From positions 620,001-684,000 of the forward strand of contig CAVUYE010000001.1 of assembly GCA_963745665.1 (NCBI GenBank): a DNA stretch of 64,000 bases, written 5' to 3'. Made by a program: the position numbers and the translations under genes. Under the pieces are notes generated by a model. That model made no database searches, was not told the DNA's origin, and saw nothing but the letters and a program-made list of their open reading frames with translations. Numbering within the stretch: position 1 is the first letter of the stretch; the number at the start of each line of letters is the position of its first letter. Source of the stretch: Bog-473 sp963745665 (GTDB lineage: Bacteria > Actinomycetota > Acidimicrobiia > Acidimicrobiales > RAAP-2). Positions 41,092 to 49,825 of this stretch are shown piece after piece.

Positions 41092-42597
41092 TTAGGCGGT
41101 CTTCAGCTGCCGACTCGTCAGATCATCGGTGGCGACGACTCGCGCAGGGGCTGCTGCTGCAACCTCCAATGGGTAGTCGGCGACATCCTCCAAGGTTCGT
41201 CCCGCAGGTTCGGGCAAGAGCCCAGTCACGGCGAACCCCAGCACCGCGGAGACACCGGCAACCGCAAGAAGGCCGCGCAGGCCAATGTGGTCTTGGAGAA
41301 CCGGGACCAAGAACACCCCGACAAAGGCTCCGAGTTTGCCGATCCCGGCGGCTATCCCGTGTCCGGTGGTGCGCATGCTCACTGGGAAGACTTCGGAGGG
41401 CAATACGAATGTCGTCATGTTCGGCCCGAACTGGATGAAGAAGTAGCTCAGGCCGAGGATGGCCAGAAAGGGCGCCACTTGCTGGGTGAGCTGGGGGACG
41501 ATGGCGAGCACGATGAAACACAGGGCCATAACCGAGAACCCGACGAATTGGAGCCGCCGATGGCCAATGCGATCCATTCGCTTGACCGCGAGTAGGTAGC
41601 CAGGGACTGCGAAGATGACGAACATCCCAAGCGACCACAGGAGCTTTGTCTCCAAGCTTGCCGTGGCGTCTACCTCTTTCAAGATGGCGGGAAGGGAGAG
41701 CGTGTTGCCGTAATAGGCGTAGTCGAAGAGGAACCATGCTCCGGCTGTGCCGAGGAGGAGTTTCAGCATGTGCGGGTCGGTCAGGAAGGTGCCGAGACGC
41801 ATCCGCTTCGATGCAGAGCCGGTTCGAGTGGGCTCGGCGATGACGCCTTCGCTGAAGTGCTCCAGCTCACCGGCAGCACGGTCGTGCTCGCCTTGCACTT
41901 GGGCCAGATAGCGCGGGGACTCCGGCATCCTGGAACGCAGGTAGACGACCGCCGCAGCGGGCACGGCGCCCAGGCCCAACAGGATGCGCCAGGTCAACGA
42001 GTCTCCGATTCCCGAGGACAGAAGCAGGAGCGCCACCAACGGGCCGACGATGAGGCCCAGCGCCTGCATGGAGAAGACGAGACCGACGAGGCGTCCCCGG
42101 TCCTTACGGTTGGAGTATTCGCTCATGAACACGGCCGACACGGGATAGTCGCCACCGATGCCGAAGCCCAGGACGAGCCGGGCAACAACCAAGAAGATGA
42201 ATCCAGGGGCCAGTGCTGAGGCGATCGCCCCAAAGATCATGATCACAGCGACCGTGACGTAGACCTTCTTGCGACCGATCAGGTCCGCTATGCGGCCAAA
42301 TACGAATGCGCCAATGAACGCGCCGAGAATGGCTGCGCCGGTAACCCAACTCGTTTGCAGCGTGCTCAGATGCCACTGGACGGCCACCAGGGCGGCCACG
42401 GTCCCGATGACGAAGAGGTCGTAGGCGTCGGTGAAGAATCCGACACCCGAAATGATGACGGTGCGTCGATGGAACTTGCTGGTCGGAGCCTCGTTGAGGA
42501 GATCGGTGACAGTTTGCGCCGAGGCGACAACGCTCGTCGGAGCTATCTCTGCGATTTCTTCGCCCCCCTCCGAACCCGTCACGGTCAACTCGCTCAC
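41092..42597 (-). CDS. MFS transporter, sugar porter/phosphate:H+ symporter-like
   Basis: A 501-residue 12-TM transporter of the major facilitator superfamily. The N-terminal cytoplasmic part is about 45 residues, then VGFFTDAYDLFVIGTVAALV is the TM1 signature of the phosphate:H+ symporter/metabolite group. GRIADLIGRKKVYV is the conserved loop 2-3 motif, and GFGIGGDYPVSAVFMSEYSN is the TM4-5 region. A cytoplasmic loop of about 70 residues sits between TM6 and TM7, and ILGLSYFFIQFGPNMTTFVL is late in the protein. The substrate may be phosphate or a carboxylate. The start is GTG 42597 with GGGAAGG upstream; the ATG at 42780 would add a non-conserved Ser/Arg-rich extension that overlaps the opposite-strand gene. 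Confidence 0.88.
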   Translation of the reverse strand: MSELTVTGSEGGEEIAEIAPTSVVASAQTVTDLLNEAPTSKFHRRTVIISGVGFFTDAYDLFVIGTVAALVAVQWHLSTLQTSWVTGAAILGAFIGAFVFGRIADLIGRKKVYVTVAVIMIFGAIASALAPGFIFLVVARLVLGFGIGGDYPVSAVFMSEYSNRKDRGRLVGLVFSMQALGLIVGPLVALLLLSSGIGDSLTWRILLGLGAVPAAAVVYLRSRMPESPRYLAQVQGEHDRAAGELEHFSEGVIAEPTRTGSASKRMRLGTFLTDPHMLKLLLGTAGAWFLFDYAYYGNTLSLPAILKEVDATASLETKLLWSLGMFVIFAVPGYLLAVKRMDRIGHRRLQFVGFSVMALCFIVLAIVPQLTQQVAPFLAILGLSYFFIQFGPNMTTFVLPSEVFPVSMRTTGHGIAAGIGKLGAFVGVFLVPVLQDHIGLRGLLAVAGVSAVLGFAVTGLLPEPAGRTLEDVADYPLEVAAAAPARVVATDDLTSRQLKTA

Positions 42598-42738
42598 TCG
42601 ATCTTTGCCTTCCCTCTCGTTGAAGCCCCGCTGCAATGTCGCAGGCCAGCGTGACGAAGAGGCAAACGTTGGGTTATCTAAACGTGAACAGCTCGCGAAT
42701 GTTTGGCAAACTGACCCTCCTGACCTGCGTATATTGCG

Positions 42739-43164
42739 ATGGTGTCCCGAGCTCCTGATCCTGTCGCTGCAAGCCGCCAATGGGCTTCTAAAGCCCAGGA
42801 CTACCTGGCGGCCGTCACTCAGGCCGTTGACAACCTCCGGGGGGTCTTCGAGGCGGACTTGCAGACTCCCTCCGGCCCTGACGAAGCAGTTGCCTCACAT
42901 GTCGTGTCAGCCTGCAGCAGCCTCAACGATTGGCTACGAAGCGGGCACGCACCAAGAGGCCTCGCAAAAGCGGGAGGTGAGCTAGGGGCGGCAGCCGGTG
43001 TCTACCGGAATGCCGCGGTCGCCTTCAAGAGTCTGGCTGATGTGGACGGCGATCAGCGAGAGGCCAGAGCTAATGCTTGTGCCACCCTTCTGGAACAGGG
43101 TGATCATCACGCGGAGACATTCGTCGCCGCCTTGGCGAAGAAGCTCGGGGACGCAACGCCGTAG
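42739..43164 (+). CDS. Hypothetical helical protein
   Basis: A 141-residue, probably all-helical cytoplasmic protein with no recognised family. It opens with SRAPDPVAASRQWASKAQDY and continues with long amphipathic helices (LAAVTQAVDNLRGVFEADLQ, AGGELGAAAGVYRNAAVAFK, ARANACATLLEQGDHHAETF). The general look is that of helical-hairpin proteins, but a WxG or similar signature is absent. It is divergent from the MFS gene; a 297-base gap follows in which I see no gene. Confidence 0.55.
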   Translation: MVSRAPDPVAASRQWASKAQDYLAAVTQAVDNLRGVFEADLQTPSGPDEAVASHVVSACSSLNDWLRSGHAPRGLAKAGGELGAAAGVYRNAAVAFKSLADVDGDQREARANACATLLEQGDHHAETFVAALAKKLGDATP

Positions 43165-43461
43165 GAAGGTAGAGGACGATCGCCGGGGCAGGCCCTAACC
43201 ACTCGGCACCCTGCCCCCGTCGTGCCTGATTGAGACTCTGAGCAGACGCAACGGCTGATCCGTAGCGTTGAGAGGTCCCGACGGGGCTGGCTCTCTTAAA
43301 TGCCTGCCGCCGGTCTATCCGGCTGGCTTCCTTAACTGCCTCCCGCCTGGATCTCGCCGCGAGTGGCTCGAAAGAGGAATGTGCACCAGATCCGAAGCAG
43401 GAGTGCCCTCGCGGTTGCCATCAACCGACGAGGCTCTTTCTCTGTCTGCCACACTCTGACG

Positions 43462-44970
43462 GTGCTGAGGTTTGCACGTGTCGCCGTCGCGTCCGCTGTG
43501 ATCTCCAGCGTGTGTGCCCTCGTTCCGGCGGGGCTGGCCGGAGCCAGCGGCCTCGACCACCCCACTGTGGGCATGGCGGCCACCCCTGACGGCAAGGGGT
43601 ACTGGGAGGTGGCGTCCGACGGCGGCATCTTCGCCTTCGGGGATGCTGCATTCGAGGGGTCGATGGGCGGCCAGCATCTCAATGCGCCGGTGGTGGGCAT
43701 GGCGGCCACCCCTGACGGCAAGGGGTACTGGGAGGTGGCGTCCGACGGCGGCCTCTTCAACTACGGCGACGCTGTATTCGAGGGGTCGATGGGCGGCCAG
43801 CATCTCAATAAGCCGGTGGTGGGGATGGCGGCCACCCCTGACGGCAAGGGGTACTGGGAGGTGGCGTCCGACGGCGGCGTCTTCAACTTCGGCGACGCCG
43901 AGTTCTACGGCTCGACAGGCAATCTGACGCTCCACAGGCCCATCGTGGGCATGACGACCACCCCGGACGGCGGGGGCTACTGGCTTGTGGCGAGCGACGG
44001 CGGGATCTTCGCCTACGGCGACGCCAGCTTCCACGGCTCGGCCGGCTCACTCCGTCTGAACAAGCCCGTGGTGGGGATGACGGCCACCCAAGACGGCGGC
44101 GGCTACTGGCTGGTGGCCTCCGACGGAGGCATCTTCGACTACGGCGACGCCAGCTTCCACGGCTCGGCCGGCTCACTCCGTCTGAACAAGCCGGTGGTGG
44201 GGCTGGCGGCGGCTGACAGTGGCGGGTACTGGGTGGAGGCTTCAGATGGCGGCGTCTTCGCTTTCGGGGACGCCGAGTTCGAGGGCTCGGCTGCAGACCT
44301 CCCACCGCCAGGGCCACCGAGGATCGCCCTGTACGGGGACTCACTGGGCATGGAGGCAGGCGTCTATTTCTCGTCCCTGGCGCAAGCGGTCGGCGCCTCC
44401 GCTCTCGTGCAGACGTATGGAGGGCTTGCCCCATGCGATCTGCTGGCGAAGATGGGGTCCGACGTGACCACTTGGCAGCCGACCGCGGCGGTCCTCGAAT
44501 TCAGCGGCAACAGCTTCACGCCGTGCATGACGGGTGATCCGATCGGTTCGCCGCAGTACTACGCGAAGTATCAAACAGACATTCAGACGGCGATCGACAT
44601 CTTCCGCCCGTTCGGGACGGAGGTGTTTCTCATAGGCATTCCCTACAACGCGTCGAGCACCCAGAACCAGAATGTCGCAAACTTGAATCAGCTCTACGCG
44701 TCGGAAGCGGCGGCCAATCCCGGTGTCACCTACGTCGATGCTGGCCAGGCAGTCATGGCAAACGGGGTCTTCACGTGGACCCTTCCTTGTCTTCCCACCG
44801 AACCCTGCACCGGGCCCTCGGGCACGAACGTGGTCCGTTCGCCAGACGGGGTGCACTTCTGTCCAGACGGGGACACGACCATTGAGGGATATGTCGCCGT
44901 GTGCAACGTCTACTCGTCGGGCGCCTTCCGGTTCGCGCAGGCGATGCTGGACCCTACGCTCGCCTCGTGA
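43462..44970 (+). CDS. Secreted protein: six GYWxVASDGG repeats plus SGNH hydrolase domain
   Basis: A 502-residue secreted protein. After a signal peptide (about 1-30, VAVASAVISSVCALVPAGLA) come about six copies of a 42-residue beta-rich repeat with the core GYWEVASDGGIFAFGDAAF, EGS and PVVGMAATPDG, probably a propeller. From about residue 290 follows an SGNH domain: ALYGDSLGMEAG with the nucleophile Ser, FSGNSFTPCMTG, and SPDGVHFCPDGD with Asp and His. Such repeat proteins are common in Acidimicrobiia. The first three repeats are near-identical at DNA level. The start is GTG 43462, chosen because it places the signal peptide at the N-terminus; an upstream start at 43363 exists. Confidence 0.85.
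   Translation: MLRFARVAVASAVISSVCALVPAGLAGASGLDHPTVGMAATPDGKGYWEVASDGGIFAFGDAAFEGSMGGQHLNAPVVGMAATPDGKGYWEVASDGGLFNYGDAVFEGSMGGQHLNKPVVGMAATPDGKGYWEVASDGGVFNFGDAEFYGSTGNLTLHRPIVGMTTTPDGGGYWLVASDGGIFAYGDASFHGSAGSLRLNKPVVGMTATQDGGGYWLVASDGGIFDYGDASFHGSAGSLRLNKPVVGLAAADSGGYWVEASDGGVFAFGDAEFEGSAADLPPPGPPRIALYGDSLGMEAGVYFSSLAQAVGASALVQTYGGLAPCDLLAKMGSDVTTWQPTAAVLEFSGNSFTPCMTGDPIGSPQYYAKYQTDIQTAIDIFRPFGTEVFLIGIPYNASSTQNQNVANLNQLYASEAAANPGVTYVDAGQAVMANGVFTWTLPCLPTEPCTGPSGTNVVRSPDGVHFCPDGDTTIEGYVAVCNVYSSGAFRFAQAMLDPTLAS
43555..44300 (+). repeat. Tandem 126-bp coding repeats (six copies, first three nearly identical)
   Basis: The unit repeats at 126-base steps (for example GTGGTGGGCATGGCGGCCAC near 43690 and its copy near 43816). 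Copies 1 to 3 differ by only a few bases over long stretches; copies 4 to 6 are more divergent and use WLVASDGG instead of WEVASDGG. In-frame units of 42 codons are expected to vary in number by recombination. Confidence 0.85.
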
Positions 44971-45154
44971 CAGGGATTCGTGTACCTCCGTCCCCCTTTT
45001 GTGCGCCGACGCGACTGCCGCGCCTGGGTCGTCGGCCTGCAAAAGGTGAATTCACGTCCCCATGGAGTCACCACTGACCAATCGGAAACTCCACCGAGCG
45101 CGCCGCCAGCCAGGACGCGCGCACACCGCCCCAACATGGTCCTAGCGTTGTGGC

Positions 45155-46511
45155 ATGGACGGCACCGGCATCGGGGGCCGAAAGGGTCCCGCCCACGCCA
45201 GGAAGCGAGTGTTGCCCCGGGAAACCGAGGAACGCCTTGCCGACATCGGACGGCAGCTCCCGCCTCCGAGCGAGGAGGAGCTCACAATCACCGCCGCACT
45301 GCGCGCCGGCGCGCCGGCGGCGGCGGCTGCTGTCATGGAGTGCAGCGCTTCTTGTCGCGGTCCTCTGCGCAGGTGCCATCGCCCAGTGGGTCCGGCCGCT
45401 CCCACACGCCACCGTCGAAACCCAGGCGGTCCACCTCCCGGGGCCGGCTCCCACCTTCGCGTGGCCGACGACCGGTGAGGCGGCGGCGGCGGTCGTGGGC
45501 GTGGGCCCGGTGGGCCAGGTCCACGGGTCCCAGCCCGTCCCGGTTGCCGGGCTGGCCGAGCTCCTCGCGGCCTACGTGATCCTTTCGGACCATCACCTGG
45601 CCCCGGGCGCAGACGGGCCGGCGATCCCTGTCACCGCCGACGCGCTCGCCGCCTATCAGACCGGACTGGCAAACCAGGAGTCCGAGGTGCCCATTGCAAC
45701 GGGAGAGTCCCTTACCGAGCTCCAGGCCCTCGAAGGGCTACTGATCGACTCCGGCGCCGATATGGCGACCGTCCTGGCCGACTGGGACGCGGGCAGCGTC
45801 AGCAACTTCGTGGCCAAAATGAACACGGCAGCGAGAACGCTTGGCCTGACGTCGACACACATCACCGATCCGAGCGGTATCGACCCCGCCACGACCAGCA
45901 CGGCCGAGGATCTGGTCCGCCTGGGTGAGGCGTCGCTGTCCGTCTCAGTGCTGCGGCAGATGGTCTCCCTGGGCCAGGCGAGCGTGCCGATGACCAACGT
46001 CGTGTTCAATCCAAACTTCGATCTGGGCCAGGACGGCATCATCGGCATCAAGACAGGCTCCGACTCGAGCGCGCAGGGCTGCTACCTCTTCGCGGCGCAA
46101 CAGAGCATCGACGGGAAGAGTGTCACGGTCGTCGGTGCTGTCCTGGGTCAGCCGGGCGGCACTCTCGGTCCCAACACCGCGGCGGTCGACGCCGGCGACA
46201 CGTTGGTGAAGAGTGTCGAGGCCGCCCTTCACAGCTTCACTTTGTTCGCACCCGGCCAGCACGTTGCCACGATCGACGCACCTTGGGGCTCGACTGCTCT
46301 GCTCTCGGCAGTGACCACGGTGCGTGTGATCGGATGGCCCGGACTCGTCGCCACGCTCGCCGTTGGGCATGGCCCGATCGATGGTCCCATAGCTGTCGGC
46401 ACAACTGTCGCGACCTTGCGGGCAGGGGTGGGGCGCAGCTCCACACATGTGCAGCTGAGGACAGCCGGCGCGCTCTCGGGACCGGGCCTGTGGTGGCGTC
46501 TGACGCGTTGA
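45155..46511 (+). CDS. Degenerate D-Ala-D-Ala carboxypeptidase (peptidase S11) homologue with an apparent frameshift
   Basis: The C-terminal part is clearly of the S11/PBP5 type: ESEVPIATGESLTELQALEG, DWDAGSVSNFVAKMNTAART, THITDPSGIDPATTSTAEDL and GIIGIKTGSDSS with the KTG motif (46050-46058). But the SxxK motif is lost: the place reads VAGLAELLAAYVIL, with Gly (45549) for Ser and Glu (45558) for Lys, and SxN is SGA (45750). It cannot be an active transpeptidase-like enzyme. The N-terminus is in another frame: ATG 45155 opens ETEERLADIGRQLPPPSEEE with coding-like GC3, and the TM segment SWSAALLVAVLCAGAIA is in the frame one base off, from about 45320. Removing one base in the GC-rich run 45307-45325 joins both parts. 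One TM, extracytoplasmic domain. Confidence 0.78.
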
Positions 46512-46656
46512 GCGCCGGCGGCGACAGCACAGCGGCCTCCCGGCTCCGGCGTCGTGCCAGGTTGCACCGGATTGCGTTGCGCATGGTCGGGTAGTAGACG
46601 AACGTCGGACGCGGAGACCTGCTCGGGCAGCCGCCGCAGCGCACCAGGAGGACCAC

Positions 46657-47517
46657 ATGCAACAACGCCCCATCGGGAACAGGACCGTCAGCGCAATCGG
46701 ATTGGGCGAAATGCCGCTCTCGATTGAGGGACGACCGGACCGTCGCCAGGCGATTGCCACCATTCACGCGTCACTCGACGCCGGAGTCACCATCATCGAC
46801 ACCGCGGACGCCTACTCCCTCGGCGTGCAGGAACACGGCCACGGCGAACAGCTCGTCGCTGAGGCACTGGCCGCCTACGGCGGCCCGACCGACGACGTGC
46901 TGGTCGCCACCAAGGGCGGGCACCGCCGGCCGGGTGACGGAAGCTGGACCGTGCACGGGGATCCGGCCTACGTGAAGGAGGCCTGCGAAGCCTCCCTCAA
47001 GGCTCTCGGCGTCGACGCCATAGGGCTCTACCAGTACCACCGCCCCGATCCCTCGATCCCGTGGGCCGAGTCGGTGGGCGCCCTGGCCGACCTGTTGGAC
47101 GAGGGCAAGATCTTCATGGCCGGTGTGTCCAATGCCACCGTGGCCCAGATCGACGAGGCTCAGAGCGTCCTGGGCGGCCGGTTGGCCAGCGTGCAAAACG
47201 AGTTCTCCCCGCGCTTTCGCTCTTCGGAGGGCGAGCTCGAGCACTGCGAGAAGCTCGGCATCGTCTTCATTCCGTGGAGCCCCTTGGGCGGCATCGGCCG
47301 CTCCGACCGCATAGAGCAGAGCTTCCCGGCCTTCGCCGAGGTGGCCGCCGAGGTCGGCGCCAGCCCCCAACAGGTGACGCTGGCCTGGATGCTGGCCAAG
47401 GGCTCGCGAGTGATTCCGATTCCCGGCAGCAGCCGCCCGGAGACGGCCGTCGCCTCGGCCGCGGCCGCCGACATCTCGCTGACGCCGGAACAAGTCGCCA
47501 GCCTCGACGCCTCCTGA
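46657..47517 (+). CDS. Aldo/keto reductase
   Basis: A 286-residue NADPH-dependent reductase of the AKR superfamily (TIM barrel). The catalytic tetrad is visible: Asp in TIIDTADAYSLG with Tyr three residues later, Lys in LVATKGGHRRPGDG, and His in LYQYHRPDP. The cofactor loop GSRVIPIPGSSRPETAV is at about 250. The start is ATG 46657 with CAGGAGGACC seven bases upstream. It ends 14 bases before the start of the next SDR gene, so the two are co-transcribed. Substrate unknown. Confidence 0.93.
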   Translation: MQQRPIGNRTVSAIGLGEMPLSIEGRPDRRQAIATIHASLDAGVTIIDTADAYSLGVQEHGHGEQLVAEALAAYGGPTDDVLVATKGGHRRPGDGSWTVHGDPAYVKEACEASLKALGVDAIGLYQYHRPDPSIPWAESVGALADLLDEGKIFMAGVSNATVAQIDEAQSVLGGRLASVQNEFSPRFRSSEGELEHCEKLGIVFIPWSPLGGIGRSDRIEQSFPAFAEVAAEVGASPQQVTLAWMLAKGSRVIPIPGSSRPETAVASAAAADISLTPEQVASLDAS

Positions 47518-47531
47518 GCGCCACGCATCGC

Positions 47532-48503
47532 ATGCGCACCATTGCCGGCAGCGAAGTGACCGGCGCCGAGACCTGGAGCGCAGCCGACATCGGCGATCTC
47601 ACGGGTCGTGTGGCGTTGGTGACCGGAGCCAACAGCGGCATCGGCTACGAGACGGCAGGAGCGCTGGCCGGACACGGCGCACGCGTGATCCTGGCCTGTC
47701 GCGACGACGAAAAGGCGCGACGAGCACGCGACAAGCTGGAGAGCGAGCTCGAGCGTTCGTCGCTGGAGGTGCTCCACCTCGACCTGGCGGACCTGTTCTC
47801 AGTCCGTCGGGCCGCCGACGAGGTGCTCGCCACACACGCGCGGCTGGACATCCTCGTCAACAACGCCGGGGTTATGGGGACCCCCCTCCGCCAGACGGCT
47901 GACGGCTTCGAGCTGCAGATGGCGACCAACCACCTTGGCCACTTCGCCCTGACCGGGCTCCTCCTCGACCGCCTGGTGACCACGGAGCGCTCGCGCATCG
48001 TGACCGTGAGCTCGCACATGCATCGGATGGGGCACCTGCGGCCCGATGACGTCGCGGGCGCGGGGTTCCACAACACGTGGGTGGCCTACGGCACCTCCAA
48101 ACTCGCCAACCTGCTCTTCACGGCCGAGCTCTCCCGGCGCCTGCAGGCGGCCTCGCTGCCGACAATCGCGGTCGCCGCACATCCGGGCTGGACGAGGAGC
48201 AACCTGGCCGGGAGCGGCGCTGCACTCGGGAGCAGCCGCCTGCGCCGGAAGCTCGGACGGGTGGCGGGCACCATGCTCGGGCAGTCGGCCGCGACCGGTG
48301 CTCTGCCGGTGCTGTGCGCGGCCACCTCCTCGTCCGCAGGCCCCGGCCAGTACATCGGCCCGGCTCATGTGGGCGGGCTCTTCGGGTCACCGCGGGTGGC
48401 GCGACCCTCCCGCCGCGCCTGCGACCTCCAGATGGCGCACGCGCTCTGGGAGGCCTCCGAGGAACTCACCGCCGTGCGCTACTCGGTGGCCGCCCCGGTC
48501 TGA
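47532..48503 (+). CDS. Short-chain dehydrogenase, retinol dehydrogenase/WWOX-like
   Basis: A 323-residue SDR of the extended-length group often annotated as retinol or protochlorophyllide dehydrogenase-like. TGxxxGIG is seen in LVTGANSGIGYETAGALAGH; NNAG in ILVNNAGVMGTPLRQTADG; the catalytic Ser lies in VTVSSHMHRMG and the Tyr/Lys in VAYGTSKLANLLF; the substrate loop PGWTRSNLAG follows. The start is ATG 47532, directly after the aldo/keto reductase gene. The two reductases probably act on related substrates. Confidence 0.91.
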   Translation: MRTIAGSEVTGAETWSAADIGDLTGRVALVTGANSGIGYETAGALAGHGARVILACRDDEKARRARDKLESELERSSLEVLHLDLADLFSVRRAADEVLATHARLDILVNNAGVMGTPLRQTADGFELQMATNHLGHFALTGLLLDRLVTTERSRIVTVSSHMHRMGHLRPDDVAGAGFHNTWVAYGTSKLANLLFTAELSRRLQAASLPTIAVAAHPGWTRSNLAGSGAALGSSRLRRKLGRVAGTMLGQSAATGALPVLCAATSSSAGPGQYIGPAHVGGLFGSPRVARPSRRACDLQMAHALWEASEELTAVRYSVAAPV

Positions 48504-48511
48504 GATCAGGC

Positions 48512-49204
48512 TCACCGGGCCTGGCGGCCCAGGAAGTGGGCATGCCGCGCCACCCGGTCGGGTCGCAGGACCCGCCCGACAGGGGCGATCACCGCGACGC
48601 GCACGCCCGAAAGGCGCAGCGCCGCCGCTGCGCTCTGCGATCGCGCTCCGCTCACGTAGGTGTCGTCCAGCAGGAGCACCCGTGCGTCGGCGACCGCTTC
48701 CAGGTCCGGCGGAGCCACGTGGAAGGCCGCCGGATGGGGCCGCATGTGCGCGATGGGCGGTGGCCCGCCCGGAGAAACGGTGCGGCGCAGCAGGTCTGGA
48801 GCCCAGAGCGCCCACGGCAAGGTGGTGACGACGTCGTCGCCCAGGCCGTCGACGAGGGCGAGGGGCGACGGGCCGCGCCGGTGGGTCGACGGCACGACGG
48901 TCACGACGTCGATCGGTCCGCCCGCCAGCGCGTCGAGCGGCGCCGCGTGGCCAAGCAGAAAGCCATGTACGAGAGCGCGGACGATGGCGCCGAAGCGCCG
49001 CCTGGCCTCGGCGACCGGGGACTCCTTGTACCCGAGCAGGATCGTGTAGAGCGGGCTCGGGAGCGGGCAGAGTCGCACCGGCACCACCGGCGCCAGCGCC
49101 AGGCCCAGGCGACGGGCCACCGCCCGGCAGGCGAAGCAGACGAACCGGTCAGCGGCGGCCGGGCCGCGGCAGATGGCGCACACCCCGGGCCCCGGGGCCG
49201 GCAC
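48512..49204 (-). CDS. ComF-like phosphoribosyltransferase-fold protein
   Basis: A 230-residue protein with two N-terminal Cys pairs (CAICRGPA and CFAC) forming a probable zinc site and a type I PRTase domain with the PRPP loop VLLLDDTYVSGARSQSAAAA. ComF is needed for DNA uptake in competent bacteria; in actinobacteria similar genes exist without an obvious competence system, so the role is open. The conserved IDVVTVVPSTHRRG is typical of ComF, where the family has VPxxxxRxxxRGFN; here the sequence after R is shorter. It starts at GTG or ATG 49204 and lies next to a thioesterase gene in the same direction. Confidence 0.82.
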   Translation of the reverse strand: MPAPGPGVCAICRGPAAADRFVCFACRAVARRLGLALAPVVPVRLCPLPSPLYTILLGYKESPVAEARRRFGAIVRALVHGFLLGHAAPLDALAGGPIDVVTVVPSTHRRGPSPLALVDGLGDDVVTTLPWALWAPDLLRRTVSPGGPPPIAHMRPHPAAFHVAPPDLEAVADARVLLLDDTYVSGARSQSAAAALRLSGVRVAVIAPVGRVLRPDRVARHAHFLGRQAR

Positions 49205-49214
49205 GCGGAACGGA

Positions 49215-49685
49215 TCAGGTGGCGGTTGGAGGGCCCGGCTGGGGGTCGGGGTCGGGTCGATGCAGGAGAAAGGTCCCCGTGGCCCGGCTGACCAACACCC
49301 CGTCGACGCTGTGCACCGTCGCCTCGCCGAAGGCCACCTGCTTGGCCAGACGGGCCACCTCGCCGCGCAGCAGATAGGTGTCGCCCTTCAGGGCCGGGCG
49401 CATGCACTCGGTCTTCATCTCGAGCGTGCCCCGGGTGCGGGCCCGGCCCGGCAGGGCGGCGTTGATGGCGAAGTTCATGCACGCATCGAGCACGAGCGAG
49501 TGGACGCCGGCCTGGGCGATCCCGTGGGGGTTGCAGGCCAGGTCGGTGGGGCTGAAGCTCCCGCCCACCCAGCCCAGGTCCTCGCCGTCGACGCCGTAAG
49601 CGGTGAAGACCCCACCTACGAGATCGATGATCGGCATGCCCCCGTCACCCAGCCAGCGGTCCATGTCTTTGCCGGTGCGGCTCAC
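49215..49685 (-). CDS. PaaI-type hotdog thioesterase
   Basis: A 156-residue hotdog-fold protein, probably an acyl-CoA thioesterase. The conserved segment is SPTDLACNPHGIAQAGVHSL with the HG...G(V/A) motif, followed by VLDACMNFAINAALPG and TLEMKTECMRPALKGDTYLL, which carries the C-terminal strand pattern. The Pro/Asp-rich C-terminus is non-conserved. It lies 10 bases before the ComF-like gene in the same direction and is divergent from the thiolase gene, so a shared role in acyl-CoA metabolism with thiolase is possible. Confidence 0.85.
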   Translation of the reverse strand: MSRTGKDMDRWLGDGGMPIIDLVGGVFTAYGVDGEDLGWVGGSFSPTDLACNPHGIAQAGVHSLVLDACMNFAINAALPGRARTRGTLEMKTECMRPALKGDTYLLRGEVARLAKQVAFGEATVHSVDGVLVSRATGTFLLHRPDPDPQPGPPTAT

Positions 49686-49825
49686 TGGAGGCAGACCATA
49701 CTGGCGGTCGCGGGAACCCTCGAGGGAGGCCGCCAGATCGGCCGCCAGGTGGTGCCGGGTAGCATGTTCTCCGATCTGAACCGGTACGGCGCCGATCGCC
49801 GCCGCCGGATTTGGGAGGAGACACC

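Noticed and set aside
43555..44300. 126-bp repeats considered as a non-coding satellite
   Set aside because: They keep one open frame with a conserved protein motif, so they are coding.
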